Source: Lachnospiraceae bacterium C10 (GTDB lineage: Bacteria > Bacillota > Clostridia > Lachnospirales > Lachnospiraceae). From it: 64,000 bases of DNA. Within the stretch, counting starts at the first letter, position 1. Each line of letters starts with the position of its first letter. The stretch lies in contig FMTN01000018.1 of NCBI GenBank assembly GCA_900100095.1, positions 33,749 through 97,748 on the forward strand, read 5' to 3'. The notes beneath the pieces were generated by a model that did no database searches, had not been told where the DNA came from, and was given only the letters and a program-made list of their open reading frames with translations. Below are positions 36,246 to 44,644 of this stretch, one piece after another. A program made the position numbers and the translations under genes.

Positions 36246-37709
36246 TTACTTCTTTTCTTTTTGTCCCATTGCAAGCTTCACAACGTTATATGCTCCATCG
36301 TACAGACCAATGGACTGGTTCATACAGATGGCATCACACATCTGACGCAGCAGCTCATCTCCGTCCATAAAGAGATCCAGCATCTGCAGGGTGTGTGGAA
36401 TGTCTCTGCACTCCAGGGTTCCATCCCCCATCTCAGCCGAATGGATGGCTCCCCACATCTCATGCTTGCCGACACGCTTGATAAACAGTTTTGGCACCGG
36501 ATAAAATGCCAGCTCCGACGGTTTTGTTACCAGAACATCACAGCTTCGCATCAGAAGATTTGTGATATATACCGCTTCAAAAATATCCTTGTGGTAGAAG
36601 CCATGGATCCCTTCCACGGTTCCGTCAATGGCACGTTCTGCAAAGGATGAACTCTCGGCATAATCCTCGAAATGCTCGGTGGACACTGCCTTCATCTGTG
36701 GAATTTCCTTCAAAAGATCCTCCCAGACATTCCGGTAATCTCCCACATTCACATACAAAGCCGCCTTGTTCTTCTGAATCTGTGGAAGCAGATGTTTGAT
36801 AATGGCTGCAAAAATCTCCTTCTGGGCTCCTGCACCTCCGATGGTCAAAAGGAATCGCATCGGCTCTGATTTTTCCTTACGCTCCAGACGCTTCTTGCAG
36901 TCGTATGCAATGTTTCTTACCAGTTCATCGTCGATGTAATGACCGGTGTAGACCAAAGAGCCCTTTGGCATCGGCTGACATACTCTTTTCTTGTCGAAAC
37001 CGTTTAAAATCTTATATCCCATATAGGCATTCTTACACTGAATGGTATGAATGCTTCCTTCGGAAAGATGCAGTGCCATCGGCCAGTTATCCGGAATGGC
37101 ATTCACCACGTATTTCATTCCGGCGTGAACGGCTGCCTGTGCCGGCCAGACATGGGTACCGATGACCGGAATCTCCTTTGGAATGTTCCGGTAGATGGGT
37201 GCCATAAGTTTTGCATTCTCCTGATCTCCGGCATTATAGGATAAGGCACGGAATCCCTCATAATTCAACGGTTCCCAGACAAGCTTGTTAAACAGTGGAT
37301 TCTTCGAAAGTCTTGAACCCAGAGAATACAGATCGTTCTGCGCCGAAATCACCTTGGTCGCCGTGGTATTCGGGAAAGAGTTAAGATCCAGCCAGTAAGG
37401 CTTGTATCCCAACGCTCTTGCAGCAGAAGCCATTGCCATAGAAATCCGGTAGTGACCGAATCCCATACGGATGTTTCCAACGATGATTCCCTTTTCCTTA
37501 TCAAATTCTTCTTCACTCGGGCCATCCAGCCGGATGTCACTGACACCGAGACTTTCCCCGATGACCGGATTGGTTCGAATGGACACCTGATAGTTTTGTC
37601 CACTGTCATCACCAAATTTTCTCACGTATTTTTTCCGGCCTCTGACTGCCTTTTTATATACTTTATCCGGCAGAACATTTCCGAAAATAACTTTTGATTT
37701 TTCCGACAT
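36246..37709 (-). CDS. GT-B-fold glycosyltransferase-like protein, unknown substrate
   Basis: 487 aa, no signal peptide. IIVGNIRMGFGHYRISMAMA near residue 75 and FLLTIGGAGAQKEIF near 290 resemble the nucleotide-sugar and acceptor loops of GT-B enzymes of the MurG/MGDG-synthase type; DVLVTKPSELAFYPVPKLFI near 400 matches the C-terminal donor-binding region. I recall similar genes near glycosidases in Lachnospiraceae annotated only as DUFs, without a proven reaction. Inside a catabolic operon a transferase is odd: it may be a phosphorylase-like or salvage enzyme, or move sugar to a lipid. AGAGAGGAA precedes the ATG; gaps are 27 nt (GH2) and 14 nt (GPH). Confidence 0.72.
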   Translation of the reverse strand: MSEKSKVIFGNVLPDKVYKKAVRGRKKYVRKFGDDSGQNYQVSIRTNPVIGESLGVSDIRLDGPSEEEFDKEKGIIVGNIRMGFGHYRISMAMASAARALGYKPYWLDLNSFPNTTATKVISAQNDLYSLGSRLSKNPLFNKLVWEPLNYEGFRALSYNAGDQENAKLMAPIYRNIPKEIPVIGTHVWPAQAAVHAGMKYVVNAIPDNWPMALHLSEGSIHTIQCKNAYMGYKILNGFDKKRVCQPMPKGSLVYTGHYIDDELVRNIAYDCKKRLERKEKSEPMRFLLTIGGAGAQKEIFAAIIKHLLPQIQKNKAALYVNVGDYRNVWEDLLKEIPQMKAVSTEHFEDYAESSSFAERAIDGTVEGIHGFYHKDIFEAVYITNLLMRSCDVLVTKPSELAFYPVPKLFIKRVGKHEMWGAIHSAEMGDGTLECRDIPHTLQMLDLFMDGDELLRQMCDAICMNQSIGLYDGAYNVVKLAMGQKEKK

Positions 37710-37736
37710 TCCTCTTCCTCTCTTATACTTTACTTC

Positions 37737-40181
37737 TTAAATCGTATCGCAAACCTCAATGTTAAAACGAAGCAGCTTGGACTTTGCTCCCTCCAGCGAC
37801 AGCTTGACCTGCGCCTCTCCGGCACTTCCGGTCGTTTTTAAATAGACGCCTGCCATTCCGCCCTGCAGGGTAACGACCTTTGGTCCGATGATTTCAAGAG
37901 GTCCGCTAACCGTAACCTCCACCGGAGCCTGCAGGAAGGATAAGGTGTTGCCGTTTTCATCTACCGCAGAAATTCTTACTTCTGCTACGTCATAGGTCTG
38001 CTTCTCACACAGTCTTGTGGAACTGCAACGTACCTTAAGCGACCGCTTCTTCATCGGTGATTTCACAATGGTGGCACAGACCTTACCGTCTTTCACAGCA
38101 TCAAAACGATAGACCTTCGAGCTTCCGCCCCAGTCGCCAATGTACTTCTGGAACAGATCCACCGCCTCCTGCGGCTTCATCCGATAGAAAAGGATCAGCC
38201 GAAGTGCGGCAAACAAAACCTTCTTCGTAATCTTGTAACCGTGAATGGCCACCTCATTTAAACAGGTCTTTACCAGCTCATTCTGGCGATTGCCAAAGCC
38301 TTCCTCCTTCTTCATTGCATTTCCGATGTAATCATCGATTGGAATCGGGCCATGCTCCAGGTTCTTAAAGGCACTGTCCTTATTCGTATATTCTTTGATC
38401 AGAAGATCGTTCTTGTACATCCTTACAGAATCTGCATTTGTGATGATGTAGGTATCACCCCGTACCGATGCCGGGTGTTCTCCAATATCCATTGAACTTG
38501 TCACTGCAAGAACCGGCCTCTCTGTCTGCTGTGCCTCATAGACCGATGCAGCCATCTTCGGATTCCGGAACATATCCATCACACCGTGGTAACAGATACG
38601 ATCCCCACTTCCGAAATCTTTGTGGGTATTGTAATCAAACATGCACCAGGCAAAACTTCCTGCCACATCCCCCGCTCCCTTCACAGCGTCCAGCACCTTG
38701 GCATGGCGAAGGGTATGCTCTTTCTGATGTTCCTCCCAGTCGAAGGACTTGGTCGGATACATATGACCGTTGTATTCTGAAACCAGATAAGGTTTGGACA
38801 CATCGGATGTGACCTTTTCCTTCTTCTGGATACCCGGAATCTTCCTGTCACCGTTATAGGAAAAATCGTTATAGGTATAGACATCCTCCAAAAGGTGCAT
38901 CTTCGTGTTACAGCGAACACCTCCCGTCGGCCGGGTCGGATCCAGTTCTCTTGCCAGTCGGTTGGTCTTTTCGTACAGCTCGTCACAGTCAACGGATTCA
39001 TTAATTCGAACACCCCATAAGATAATGGAGGCATGATTCCGGTACTGTGTAATCATCTCTCTGACGTTTACAACCGCCTGTTCCTTCCATTTCTCTCCGC
39101 CGATATGCTGCCATCCCGGAAATTCCGTGAACACCAGAAGACCGATCCGGTCACATTCATCTATAAAGTCCTGTGACTGCGGATAATGTGAAGTACGAAC
39201 TGCATTTGCCCCCAGCTCTTCCTTCAGAATTTTCGCATCCAGCCGCTGCATACTCTCCGGCATGGCATATCCCACATAAGGATAGCTCTGATGGCGGTTC
39301 AGGCCTCTTAAAAGAACCTTTCTTCCGTTCAGATAAAAACCGACTCTGCGAAAAACGGCACTTCGAAAACCGATAAAGGTCACATTCTGATCCACAACCT
39401 CTCCGTCCAGCACCAGCTGTGTTGTAATGCGGTAACGGATCGGATTCTCGATATCCCACAGCGCAACCGGGCCTGTTAATGTCTTCGTCTTACCGGAAGG
39501 AGACAGTGGCTGAGAAGAGATCTCCTTATCATCAAGAAACTGTCGGAGCATGATCCGCTGCTGTCTTGCCAGCTCGGCAGCCTTTGGCGTAAGCTCCATA
39601 ACGGTCACAAGATTTCCTTCAATCTGAATCTCACCGATTTCTTCCCGACTAAGACCTTCCGTAGCCGGTTCCTGCATAAGGGAAGGCATAAGGAAAACAT
39701 CCTTCATGGACACCGCATCTCTTACGGTCAGATAAACATCCCGGTAGATTCCGCCGTAAGTCATATAGTCCACAACAAAGCCAAACGGCGGCTGATCCAG
39801 AGTCTCTCTTGAATCAAGCTTTACCGTCAGAAGGTTCTCTTCTCCATAGACAAGATGCTCACTTAAATCCACGGTAAATGCTGTATATCCGCTTGCGTGT
39901 TCTCCAAGCTTTCTGCCGTTCAGAAAAACCTCTGCTTTGTGCGCCGCTGCCTCAAAAGTGACTTCTACGATGGCGTTCTCCCACTCCTTTGGAGCCGTGA
40001 TGACTCTCTGATAGCAGGAGACCATCTGATAGATGCTCTCATCAAAGTAATTGAATGGCGTAACAGCAACGGTGTGCGGAACGCAAACCTTTTGACCGTC
40101 TGACATCAAAGCCTTCTCCATCCCCTCCTCGTACGAAGGGGTAAAGAACCAGTCCCGATCTATATAGATCTTTTGTCTCAT
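37737..40181 (-). CDS. GH2 glycoside hydrolase (beta-galactosidase/beta-glucuronidase family)
   Basis: 814 aa. Domains: N-terminal sugar-binding beta-sandwich (about 1-155), Ig-like domain (about 180-275), TIM barrel (about 276-560), C-terminal beta domains. Acid/base E395 in ILWGVRINESVD and nucleophile E469 in YLVSEYNGH; GLNRHQSYPYVGYAMP is the family 2 signature region. No signal peptide, so cytoplasmic. The sub-specificity (galactoside, glucuronide or galacturonide) cannot be told. The frame opens at 40211, but ATG 40181 lies 4 nt after the TetR stop with GGAAG upstream, so it is translated together with the regulator. Confidence 0.93.
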   Translation of the reverse strand: MRQKIYIDRDWFFTPSYEEGMEKALMSDGQKVCVPHTVAVTPFNYFDESIYQMVSCYQRVITAPKEWENAIVEVTFEAAAHKAEVFLNGRKLGEHASGYTAFTVDLSEHLVYGEENLLTVKLDSRETLDQPPFGFVVDYMTYGGIYRDVYLTVRDAVSMKDVFLMPSLMQEPATEGLSREEIGEIQIEGNLVTVMELTPKAAELARQQRIMLRQFLDDKEISSQPLSPSGKTKTLTGPVALWDIENPIRYRITTQLVLDGEVVDQNVTFIGFRSAVFRRVGFYLNGRKVLLRGLNRHQSYPYVGYAMPESMQRLDAKILKEELGANAVRTSHYPQSQDFIDECDRIGLLVFTEFPGWQHIGGEKWKEQAVVNVREMITQYRNHASIILWGVRINESVDCDELYEKTNRLARELDPTRPTGGVRCNTKMHLLEDVYTYNDFSYNGDRKIPGIQKKEKVTSDVSKPYLVSEYNGHMYPTKSFDWEEHQKEHTLRHAKVLDAVKGAGDVAGSFAWCMFDYNTHKDFGSGDRICYHGVMDMFRNPKMAASVYEAQQTERPVLAVTSSMDIGEHPASVRGDTYIITNADSVRMYKNDLLIKEYTNKDSAFKNLEHGPIPIDDYIGNAMKKEEGFGNRQNELVKTCLNEVAIHGYKITKKVLFAALRLILFYRMKPQEAVDLFQKYIGDWGGSSKVYRFDAVKDGKVCATIVKSPMKKRSLKVRCSSTRLCEKQTYDVAEVRISAVDENGNTLSFLQAPVEVTVSGPLEIIGPKVVTLQGGMAGVYLKTTGSAGEAQVKLSLEGAKSKLLRFNIEVCDTI

Positions 40182-40185
40182 AAGC

Positions 40186-40746
40186 TTATTCTTCCTTTGC
40201 CTTAATTCCATGTATCATGATGTTTACCAGCTCATTCAATGCGTCCATGTACGAAATCTGATAATCATGAAGTTCGTCCCCGCTTAAGAATCTCTCAATG
40301 GATGCTTCATAGATCATCTGGAAAAGATTACAATCCACCGGCCGGAAAATCCCTTCCTTCACCCCCTGCTGCAGGATGCCAAGGGTCGTCTCCCATCCGC
40401 TTTCCAGTCTCTGCCGGATTCGCCCATAGGCTTCCGGAAATTTTCCGCTCATCTCATGTAATTCCGTAAAGTCTATGCCTCGAAAATTCTCCGGCATAAC
40501 CGTCAGAATCTGGAACAGCTTTTCTTCTGTTCCAAGATTCGGATTCTCGAGAACTCTGTTCTCATGTTCCTTGATCTCATCAAAGGTATAATCCACCATG
40601 TCGTACAGCAGGGACTTCTTATCTCTGAAAACCGTATAGATGGTTTTCTTGCTCATGGACAATTCCGCTGCAAGATCATCCATCGTGAATCTCGGTCCCT
40701 TATCCCTGTATACGCGCAGCGCCGCTGCTAAAATCTTTCCTTTCAT
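40186..40746 (-). CDS. TetR-family transcriptional regulator of the glycoside operon
   Basis: 186 aa. N-terminal helix-turn-helix at about 14-48: FTMDDLAAELSMSKKTIYTV with FRDKKSLLYDMVDYTF after it, the TetR_N pattern. The C-terminal ligand domain is unlike any I know. The frame starts at 40851 but TAGGAGTGAGGAAG before ATG 40746 gives MKGKILAAALRVYRDKG, the expected N-terminus. It is the first gene of the operon, 4 nt before GH2. A perfect 14-bp palindrome overlaps its -10 box, so it probably represses itself and the sugar genes until a ligand binds. Confidence 0.9.
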   Translation of the reverse strand: MKGKILAAALRVYRDKGPRFTMDDLAAELSMSKKTIYTVFRDKKSLLYDMVDYTFDEIKEHENRVLENPNLGTEEKLFQILTVMPENFRGIDFTELHEMSGKFPEAYGRIRQRLESGWETTLGILQQGVKEGIFRPVDCNLFQMIYEASIERFLSGDELHDYQISYMDALNELVNIMIHGIKAKEE

Positions 40747-40836
40747 CTTCCTCACTCCTACCCTCATAATTTTTTCCGATACGCGTCGATGGAAACTAAA
40801 AACTCCACATCTCGTTTCCTTTATATTATCAAAATT

Positions 40837-40868
40837 TGAATTATAATTCACCTATACAAACTCAACAA
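40837..40868 (-). promoter_or_regulatory. Glycoside operon promoter with palindromic operator
   Basis: Minus strand TTGTTG (40863-40868), 17-nt spacer, TATAAT (40840-40845). The -10 box lies inside the perfect palindrome TGAATTATAATTCA (40837-40850), the likely TetR operator. Confidence 0.65.
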
Positions 40869-40921
40869 GATTTTTTTGCTTTTTTTAGACACTTTGCTAT
40901 CACCTCATCGTTTCCAACATG

Positions 40922-40971
40922 CTCGCGGAGCGTTTATCTCAGTCGGAGATTGTAACCCCGACTGAGATAAA
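40922..40971. repeat. 50-bp repeat, identical to 24352-24401
   Basis: CTCGCGGAGCGTTTATCTCA onward, with the stem TTTATCTCAGTCGG/CCGACTGAGATAAA. It sits between the rnpB terminator and the TetR promoter and may act as a second terminator on the minus strand. Confidence 0.9.
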
Positions 40972-41011
40972 AAAAATGCGCCAGAAGACCTGTAAGTCTT
41001 CTGACGCATTT
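40969..41011 (-). terminator. rnpB terminator
   Basis: Minus strand AATGCG..CAGAAGAC/GTCTTCTG..CGCATT stem followed by eight or more T; it abuts the 50-bp repeat. Confidence 0.85.
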
Positions 41012-41024
41012 ACATTCTGAAAAA

Positions 41025-41370
41025 GGAAGCAAAACGATAAGCCGGGTTATGTCATTGCGTGATCATCTATCCAGGATTAATGTTACCACTAATCTCAAGC
41101 GACCTACCTGAAGCTGGCGGGCAACGTCACTGCTTCTATGCGGTCTTGCTTCGGATGGGGTTTACATGGCTCCTCTTGTTACCAAGAGGACGGTGGTCTC
41201 TTACACCGCCTTTCCACCCTTACCGGCCGAAGCCGGCGGTTTATTTCTGTTGCACTGGCCTTGGAGTCACCTCCACCGGACGTTATCCGGCATCCTGCCC
41301 TATGAAGCCCGGACTTTCCTCTCCTGCGGCCTTTCGGCACTTGCAGCAGCGATCACGTGTCTTACTTCCG
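41025..41370 (-). ncRNA. rnpB: RNase P RNA, bacterial type A
   Basis: About 346 nt. Ribozyme that matures tRNA 5' ends. GGAAGTAAGAC at the 5' end pairs with GTTTTGCTTCC at the 3' end (P1). Conserved parts on the minus strand: GAGAGGAAAGTCCGGGCTTC, AGGGTGGAAAGGCGGTGTAA, and the 3' core GCCCGCC...TAACCCGGCTTAT. The lone-standing gene has its own promoter and terminator right after the nucleoside kinase gene. Confidence 0.97.
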
Positions 41371-41377
41371 AGGTACT

Positions 41378-41406
41378 ATTGTATCGGTTTTGCTCCGATA
41401 TAGCAA
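41378..41406 (-). promoter_or_regulatory. rnpB promoter
   Basis: Minus strand TTGCTA (41401-41406), 17-nt spacer, TACAAT (41378-41383), 8 nt before the RNA 5' end. It begins 10 nt after the upstream kinase stop. Confidence 0.8.
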
Positions 41407-41416
41407 GCTTTTTACG

Positions 41417-43081
41417 CTATACACGGAAACAGCTTCCTCCGATGAATTCCCGGATCAGGGAGGAGTTCGTAATATCCTCCGTTGGAACCGGCATAAAATA
41501 ATCCAGCAGCTTGATTAGCCTCTTTGCCTCCTTAAACTCCGGAGCATCCGAAGGAATAGCATAAAGCTGTGGCTGTGCATAAAGTTTTAAAACGGACATC
41601 TCGTAAATCAGAGCCGAATTAAACATGGCGTCCGCCTCTTCCTGGAACGGGAAGATATTCTTTTCCTCACCACGCCGCACAGAATCCCACATGGCAATGG
41701 TCTCCCTTGCCGATGTATTTCTCGTTCTGGCATCTCTTACAATCCGTCGAATCAGACGCCCGTCTGTGGTGGACAGCGGATTGTGCTCATCAATGGCAAG
41801 CTGGGTCAGAGCAGAGATATAAATCTTGTACTTGCTCTCCTTCGGAAGGGTATAACTTAACTTGTCATTCAATCCGTGAATGCCCTCGATGACAAGAACA
41901 TCCTCCTTGCCCAGCTGCATTGGAATCGTCTTCTCATCACGCTTTCCGATATTAAAGTTAAAGACCGGAAGTTCCACCTTCTCCCCTTTTAACAGGCGGC
42001 CCATATCCTCATTAAACCGGGCAATATCAAGTCCTTCCAGCGCTTCGAAATCCTTCTCGCCGAATTCATCCAGAGGCATCTTGTCCCGGTCCAGGTAATA
42101 ATTATCCAGTGCCACAGGATGCGGGGATAAACCTCTGGCTTTCAGCTGAATGGAAAGCCTGTGGGAAAATGTGGTCTTACCGGAAGAGGACGGTCCGGCA
42201 ATCATGACAAATTTACGATTGGACTCCGATGCGATCTGTTCTGCCAACGCTCCGATGCGCTCCTCCATAAATGCCTCCTGCATCAGAATGATCTCTTTGA
42301 TCCGGCCTGCTGCAATGGCATCATTTAAAGCTCCCACCGTATTCACTTCCATCCGGCTTCCCCACTGTTTTGCCGTAACCAGCGTATCAAACAGCTTCAC
42401 CGCCGGCTTGTACTCCTCCACCTTCTCAGGATCTTTGCCCGGAAAGAGCAACATAAAGCCGCGGTCTAACGGTTTTAGATCGTAGGCTTTCAAATATCCG
42501 GTGGAAGGAACCATATAGCCGTAAAAATAGTCATAGGCTCCATCCAGCTCATAGATATTCGTACCGGAATTGGACCGGTAACGAAGCAGACGTTCCTTGT
42601 CCTTCATTCCCTGCTCGGCAAACATGGACATGGCATCACAGGTCGGATAGATATGTTTCTCGATCGGTAAATCCTTCGCAATCAGCTCATCCATTTTTTC
42701 TCCGAGAGCGGTTAAAAACTCTTCGCTTACACCGGACTCGTCCTCAATGGTGCAATAATAACCATCTCCAAGAGAAAACCGGACTCTAACTTCACAGTCT
42801 TCCTTTTCAAGCAGTTCCTTCACCGCCCGCTGCATCAAAAACACAAGGCTGCGGCGATAAGCCCTCTGGCTGTCCTTATTCTTTGCATCCAGGAACCGGA
42901 TCTTCCCATCCCTTTTTATTTTTTTATGAAGCTCTGTCAATTTCCCGTTATACTCTGCCAGATAAAATCTGCGGTAATCCTGCGGAAACTGTTCCTTTAC
43001 CAGCGTCTGCAACGTTGTTCCGTAAGAAACCTGCAATGATTTTTCGCCCAGCGTAATCGTAAGCTTTCGATCCTCCTGCAT
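41417..43081 (-). CDS. Nucleoside kinase, uridine kinase-like with N-terminal TGS-like domain
   Basis: 554 aa. Residues about 5-65 resemble a TGS/ubiquitin-like domain (LTITLGEKSLQVSYGTTLQT); the middle (about 75-280) is like the second region of threonyl-tRNA synthetase; the C-terminal kinase has Walker A GPSSSGKT (296-303), PHPVALDNYYLDRD and EGIHGLND. Proteins of this plan in Clostridia are called uridine kinases or nucleoside kinases; the exact substrate is unproven. GGGGGTTATTT precedes ATG 43081; the longer frame overlaps the Nif3 gene. Last gene of the dgt-rpoD operon, 22 nt after nif3. Confidence 0.88.
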   Translation of the reverse strand: MQEDRKLTITLGEKSLQVSYGTTLQTLVKEQFPQDYRRFYLAEYNGKLTELHKKIKRDGKIRFLDAKNKDSQRAYRRSLVFLMQRAVKELLEKEDCEVRVRFSLGDGYYCTIEDESGVSEEFLTALGEKMDELIAKDLPIEKHIYPTCDAMSMFAEQGMKDKERLLRYRSNSGTNIYELDGAYDYFYGYMVPSTGYLKAYDLKPLDRGFMLLFPGKDPEKVEEYKPAVKLFDTLVTAKQWGSRMEVNTVGALNDAIAAGRIKEIILMQEAFMEERIGALAEQIASESNRKFVMIAGPSSSGKTTFSHRLSIQLKARGLSPHPVALDNYYLDRDKMPLDEFGEKDFEALEGLDIARFNEDMGRLLKGEKVELPVFNFNIGKRDEKTIPMQLGKEDVLVIEGIHGLNDKLSYTLPKESKYKIYISALTQLAIDEHNPLSTTDGRLIRRIVRDARTRNTSARETIAMWDSVRRGEEKNIFPFQEEADAMFNSALIYEMSVLKLYAQPQLYAIPSDAPEFKEAKRLIKLLDYFMPVPTEDITNSSLIREFIGGSCFRV

Positions 43082-43103
43082 AAATAACCCCCGTTTCTTT
43101 CGA

Positions 43104-43889
43104 TCAAATATAATAAAATGGTTCCTCAAAAGGCTCGGATGCTATGGTAAGTTCTCCGGCAGCCTTTTTCAGATACTGTTCCATATACGGAATAAAAATA
43201 TGCTCGATTCCATAATGGCCTGCATCAATAATATTAACGCCCCTGGCAACCGCATCGATTCCTGTATGGTGGTCAATATCCCCTGTCACAAGAACCTGCG
43301 CGCCTGCTGCAATGGCATGATCCACCTCACTCTTGCCCGATCCCGGACAAACGGCACACCGTTTTATTCTGGCAAAAGGATCTCCAAAAACCTTCACCTG
43401 TTCGAGCCCGAAACGATTCTTCACAAGATCTGCCAGCTCCGTAAGAGCCAGTTCGTCCTGTAGCTCACCGTATGCTCCGATCCCCACCGGTCTGCCATCA
43501 GTATCCTCTCCTGTAACATCCAGAGGAAGCGGATTTTGCAGGGAAAGCTTTTCACAGGCAATGTCTGCCATTCCAAACACATCAAAGTTCGTATGCATAC
43601 AGATGATGCTCATCTTATGCTCAATGAGACGAATAATGCGTCGTCCGATATAATCATCAGCTCTCACCTGACCGATCTTGCCAAAAATCAGAGGATGATG
43701 CGTTAAAACAAGCTCCGCACCGGCCGTAATTGCATGCTCAATCACCTCGTCGGTGGCATCCAATGCGATATAGACGCAGTGAACCTCCCGCTCTAAATCT
43801 CCCACCAAAAGCCCCGGATTATCCCAGCTTTCTGCGGCAGAGAGCGGAGACTTCTCTTCCAGTAATTCCAGAATCTTTTTAACCTTCAT
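43104..43889 (-). CDS. Nif3-like dinuclear metal-centre protein (YqfO/YbgI family)
   Basis: 261 aa. Conserved hexameric protein with a two-metal site. Ligands: LTHHPLIF (two His), CMHTNFD (His, Asp) and, near the C-terminus, DAGHYGIEH (His, Glu). SWDNPGLLVGD is the family start. Short form without the PII-like insert seen in longer YqfO. A GTP cyclohydrolase-like role has been proposed for relatives, not proven. It starts 1 nt after the trmK stop, the conserved rpoD-trmK-nif3 order of Firmicutes. Confidence 0.94.
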   Translation of the reverse strand: MKVKKILELLEEKSPLSAAESWDNPGLLVGDLEREVHCVYIALDATDEVIEHAITAGAELVLTHHPLIFGKIGQVRADDYIGRRIIRLIEHKMSIICMHTNFDVFGMADIACEKLSLQNPLPLDVTGEDTDGRPVGIGAYGELQDELALTELADLVKNRFGLEQVKVFGDPFARIKRCAVCPGSGKSEVDHAIAAGAQVLVTGDIDHHTGIDAVARGVNIIDAGHYGIEHIFIPYMEQYLKKAAGELTIASEPFEEPFYYI

Positions 43890-43890
43890 A

Positions 43891-44643
43891 CTATTTTCCT
43901 TCCCACATCGACATGGCCAGTTCTAAAAGATGAAGTTCCTTCTCCACTTCTTCTCTTCTTTCACTGCTTACCGTCTCCGGGAGCTGGTCTTTGATCGACG
44001 TAACAACCCTTTTCCTGTAAAGAAGATACTGTTTCAACACCGGATGCTTCTGCTTAAGAAGGCATGGACCGAACATCATGGCTGCCTCCTGCACCTCTTC
44101 GCCGCCCAAAAGTTTCCAGGATTCCTTTGCCTCTTTACCCTTATAGGATACCTTCATCATCGGATAGTATTTTCCGTCTTCTAAAACCATATCCTCGGAT
44201 ACAAGTTCATATCCTGCATCTCTTAGATATTCCCGCACCAGAACAAGCTGGGACTGGGGCGCTAAGATCAGGCTTTTGATGCTCTTTGCCTTTTCCTCTT
44301 CATCTGCAAGAATATGATAGATCACGCCTCCGCCCATACCGGAGATTAAAACGGTATCCGCTTCATCTTCCTTAAGCTTTGCAATGCCGTCCGACAATCG
44401 GGTCTCAATCTTCTCTTCAAGTCCAACGCTCTCTATGTGCATCTTCGCCCGCTGAAGGGGACCCGGACGCAAATCCATTGCAAGTGCTTTCGGGCAAATG
44501 CCGTCCTGCACCAATGCAATGGATAAATATCCGTGATCACACCCCACATCACAAAAGCGGGTATTTTCATCTACCATGTGATACAGGGCCAGAAGCCGCT
44601 GTGATAGCTGATCTCTGACCCTGCCTGTATCTTTTTTCATCAT
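43891..44643 (-). CDS. trmK: tRNA (adenine(22)-N1)-methyltransferase
   Basis: 250 aa. SAM-dependent enzyme that makes m1A22 in tRNAs. DVGCDHGYLSIALV is the SAM loop, AMDLRPGPLQRA the second motif, and LISGMGGGVIYHIL the catalytic region; LILAPQSQ follows. The C-terminal helical arm (about 200-250) is normal. A TTG at 44652 is in frame but lies inside rpoD; the ATG pair at 44643/44640 directly follows the rpoD stop. No clear ribosome site, so it is coupled to rpoD. Confidence 0.93.
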   Translation of the reverse strand: MMKKDTGRVRDQLSQRLLALYHMVDENTRFCDVGCDHGYLSIALVQDGICPKALAMDLRPGPLQRAKMHIESVGLEEKIETRLSDGIAKLKEDEADTVLISGMGGGVIYHILADEEEKAKSIKSLILAPQSQLVLVREYLRDAGYELVSEDMVLEDGKYYPMMKVSYKGKEAKESWKLLGGEEVQEAAMMFGPCLLKQKHPVLKQYLLYRKRVVTSIKDQLPETVSSERREEVEKELHLLELAMSMWEGK

Positions 44644-44644
44644 A

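Noticed and set aside
41025..41501. Open frames of 111-114 codons at 41059-41501
   Set aside because: They lie on the strand opposite to, and over, the RNase P RNA gene, whose structure explains the conservation.
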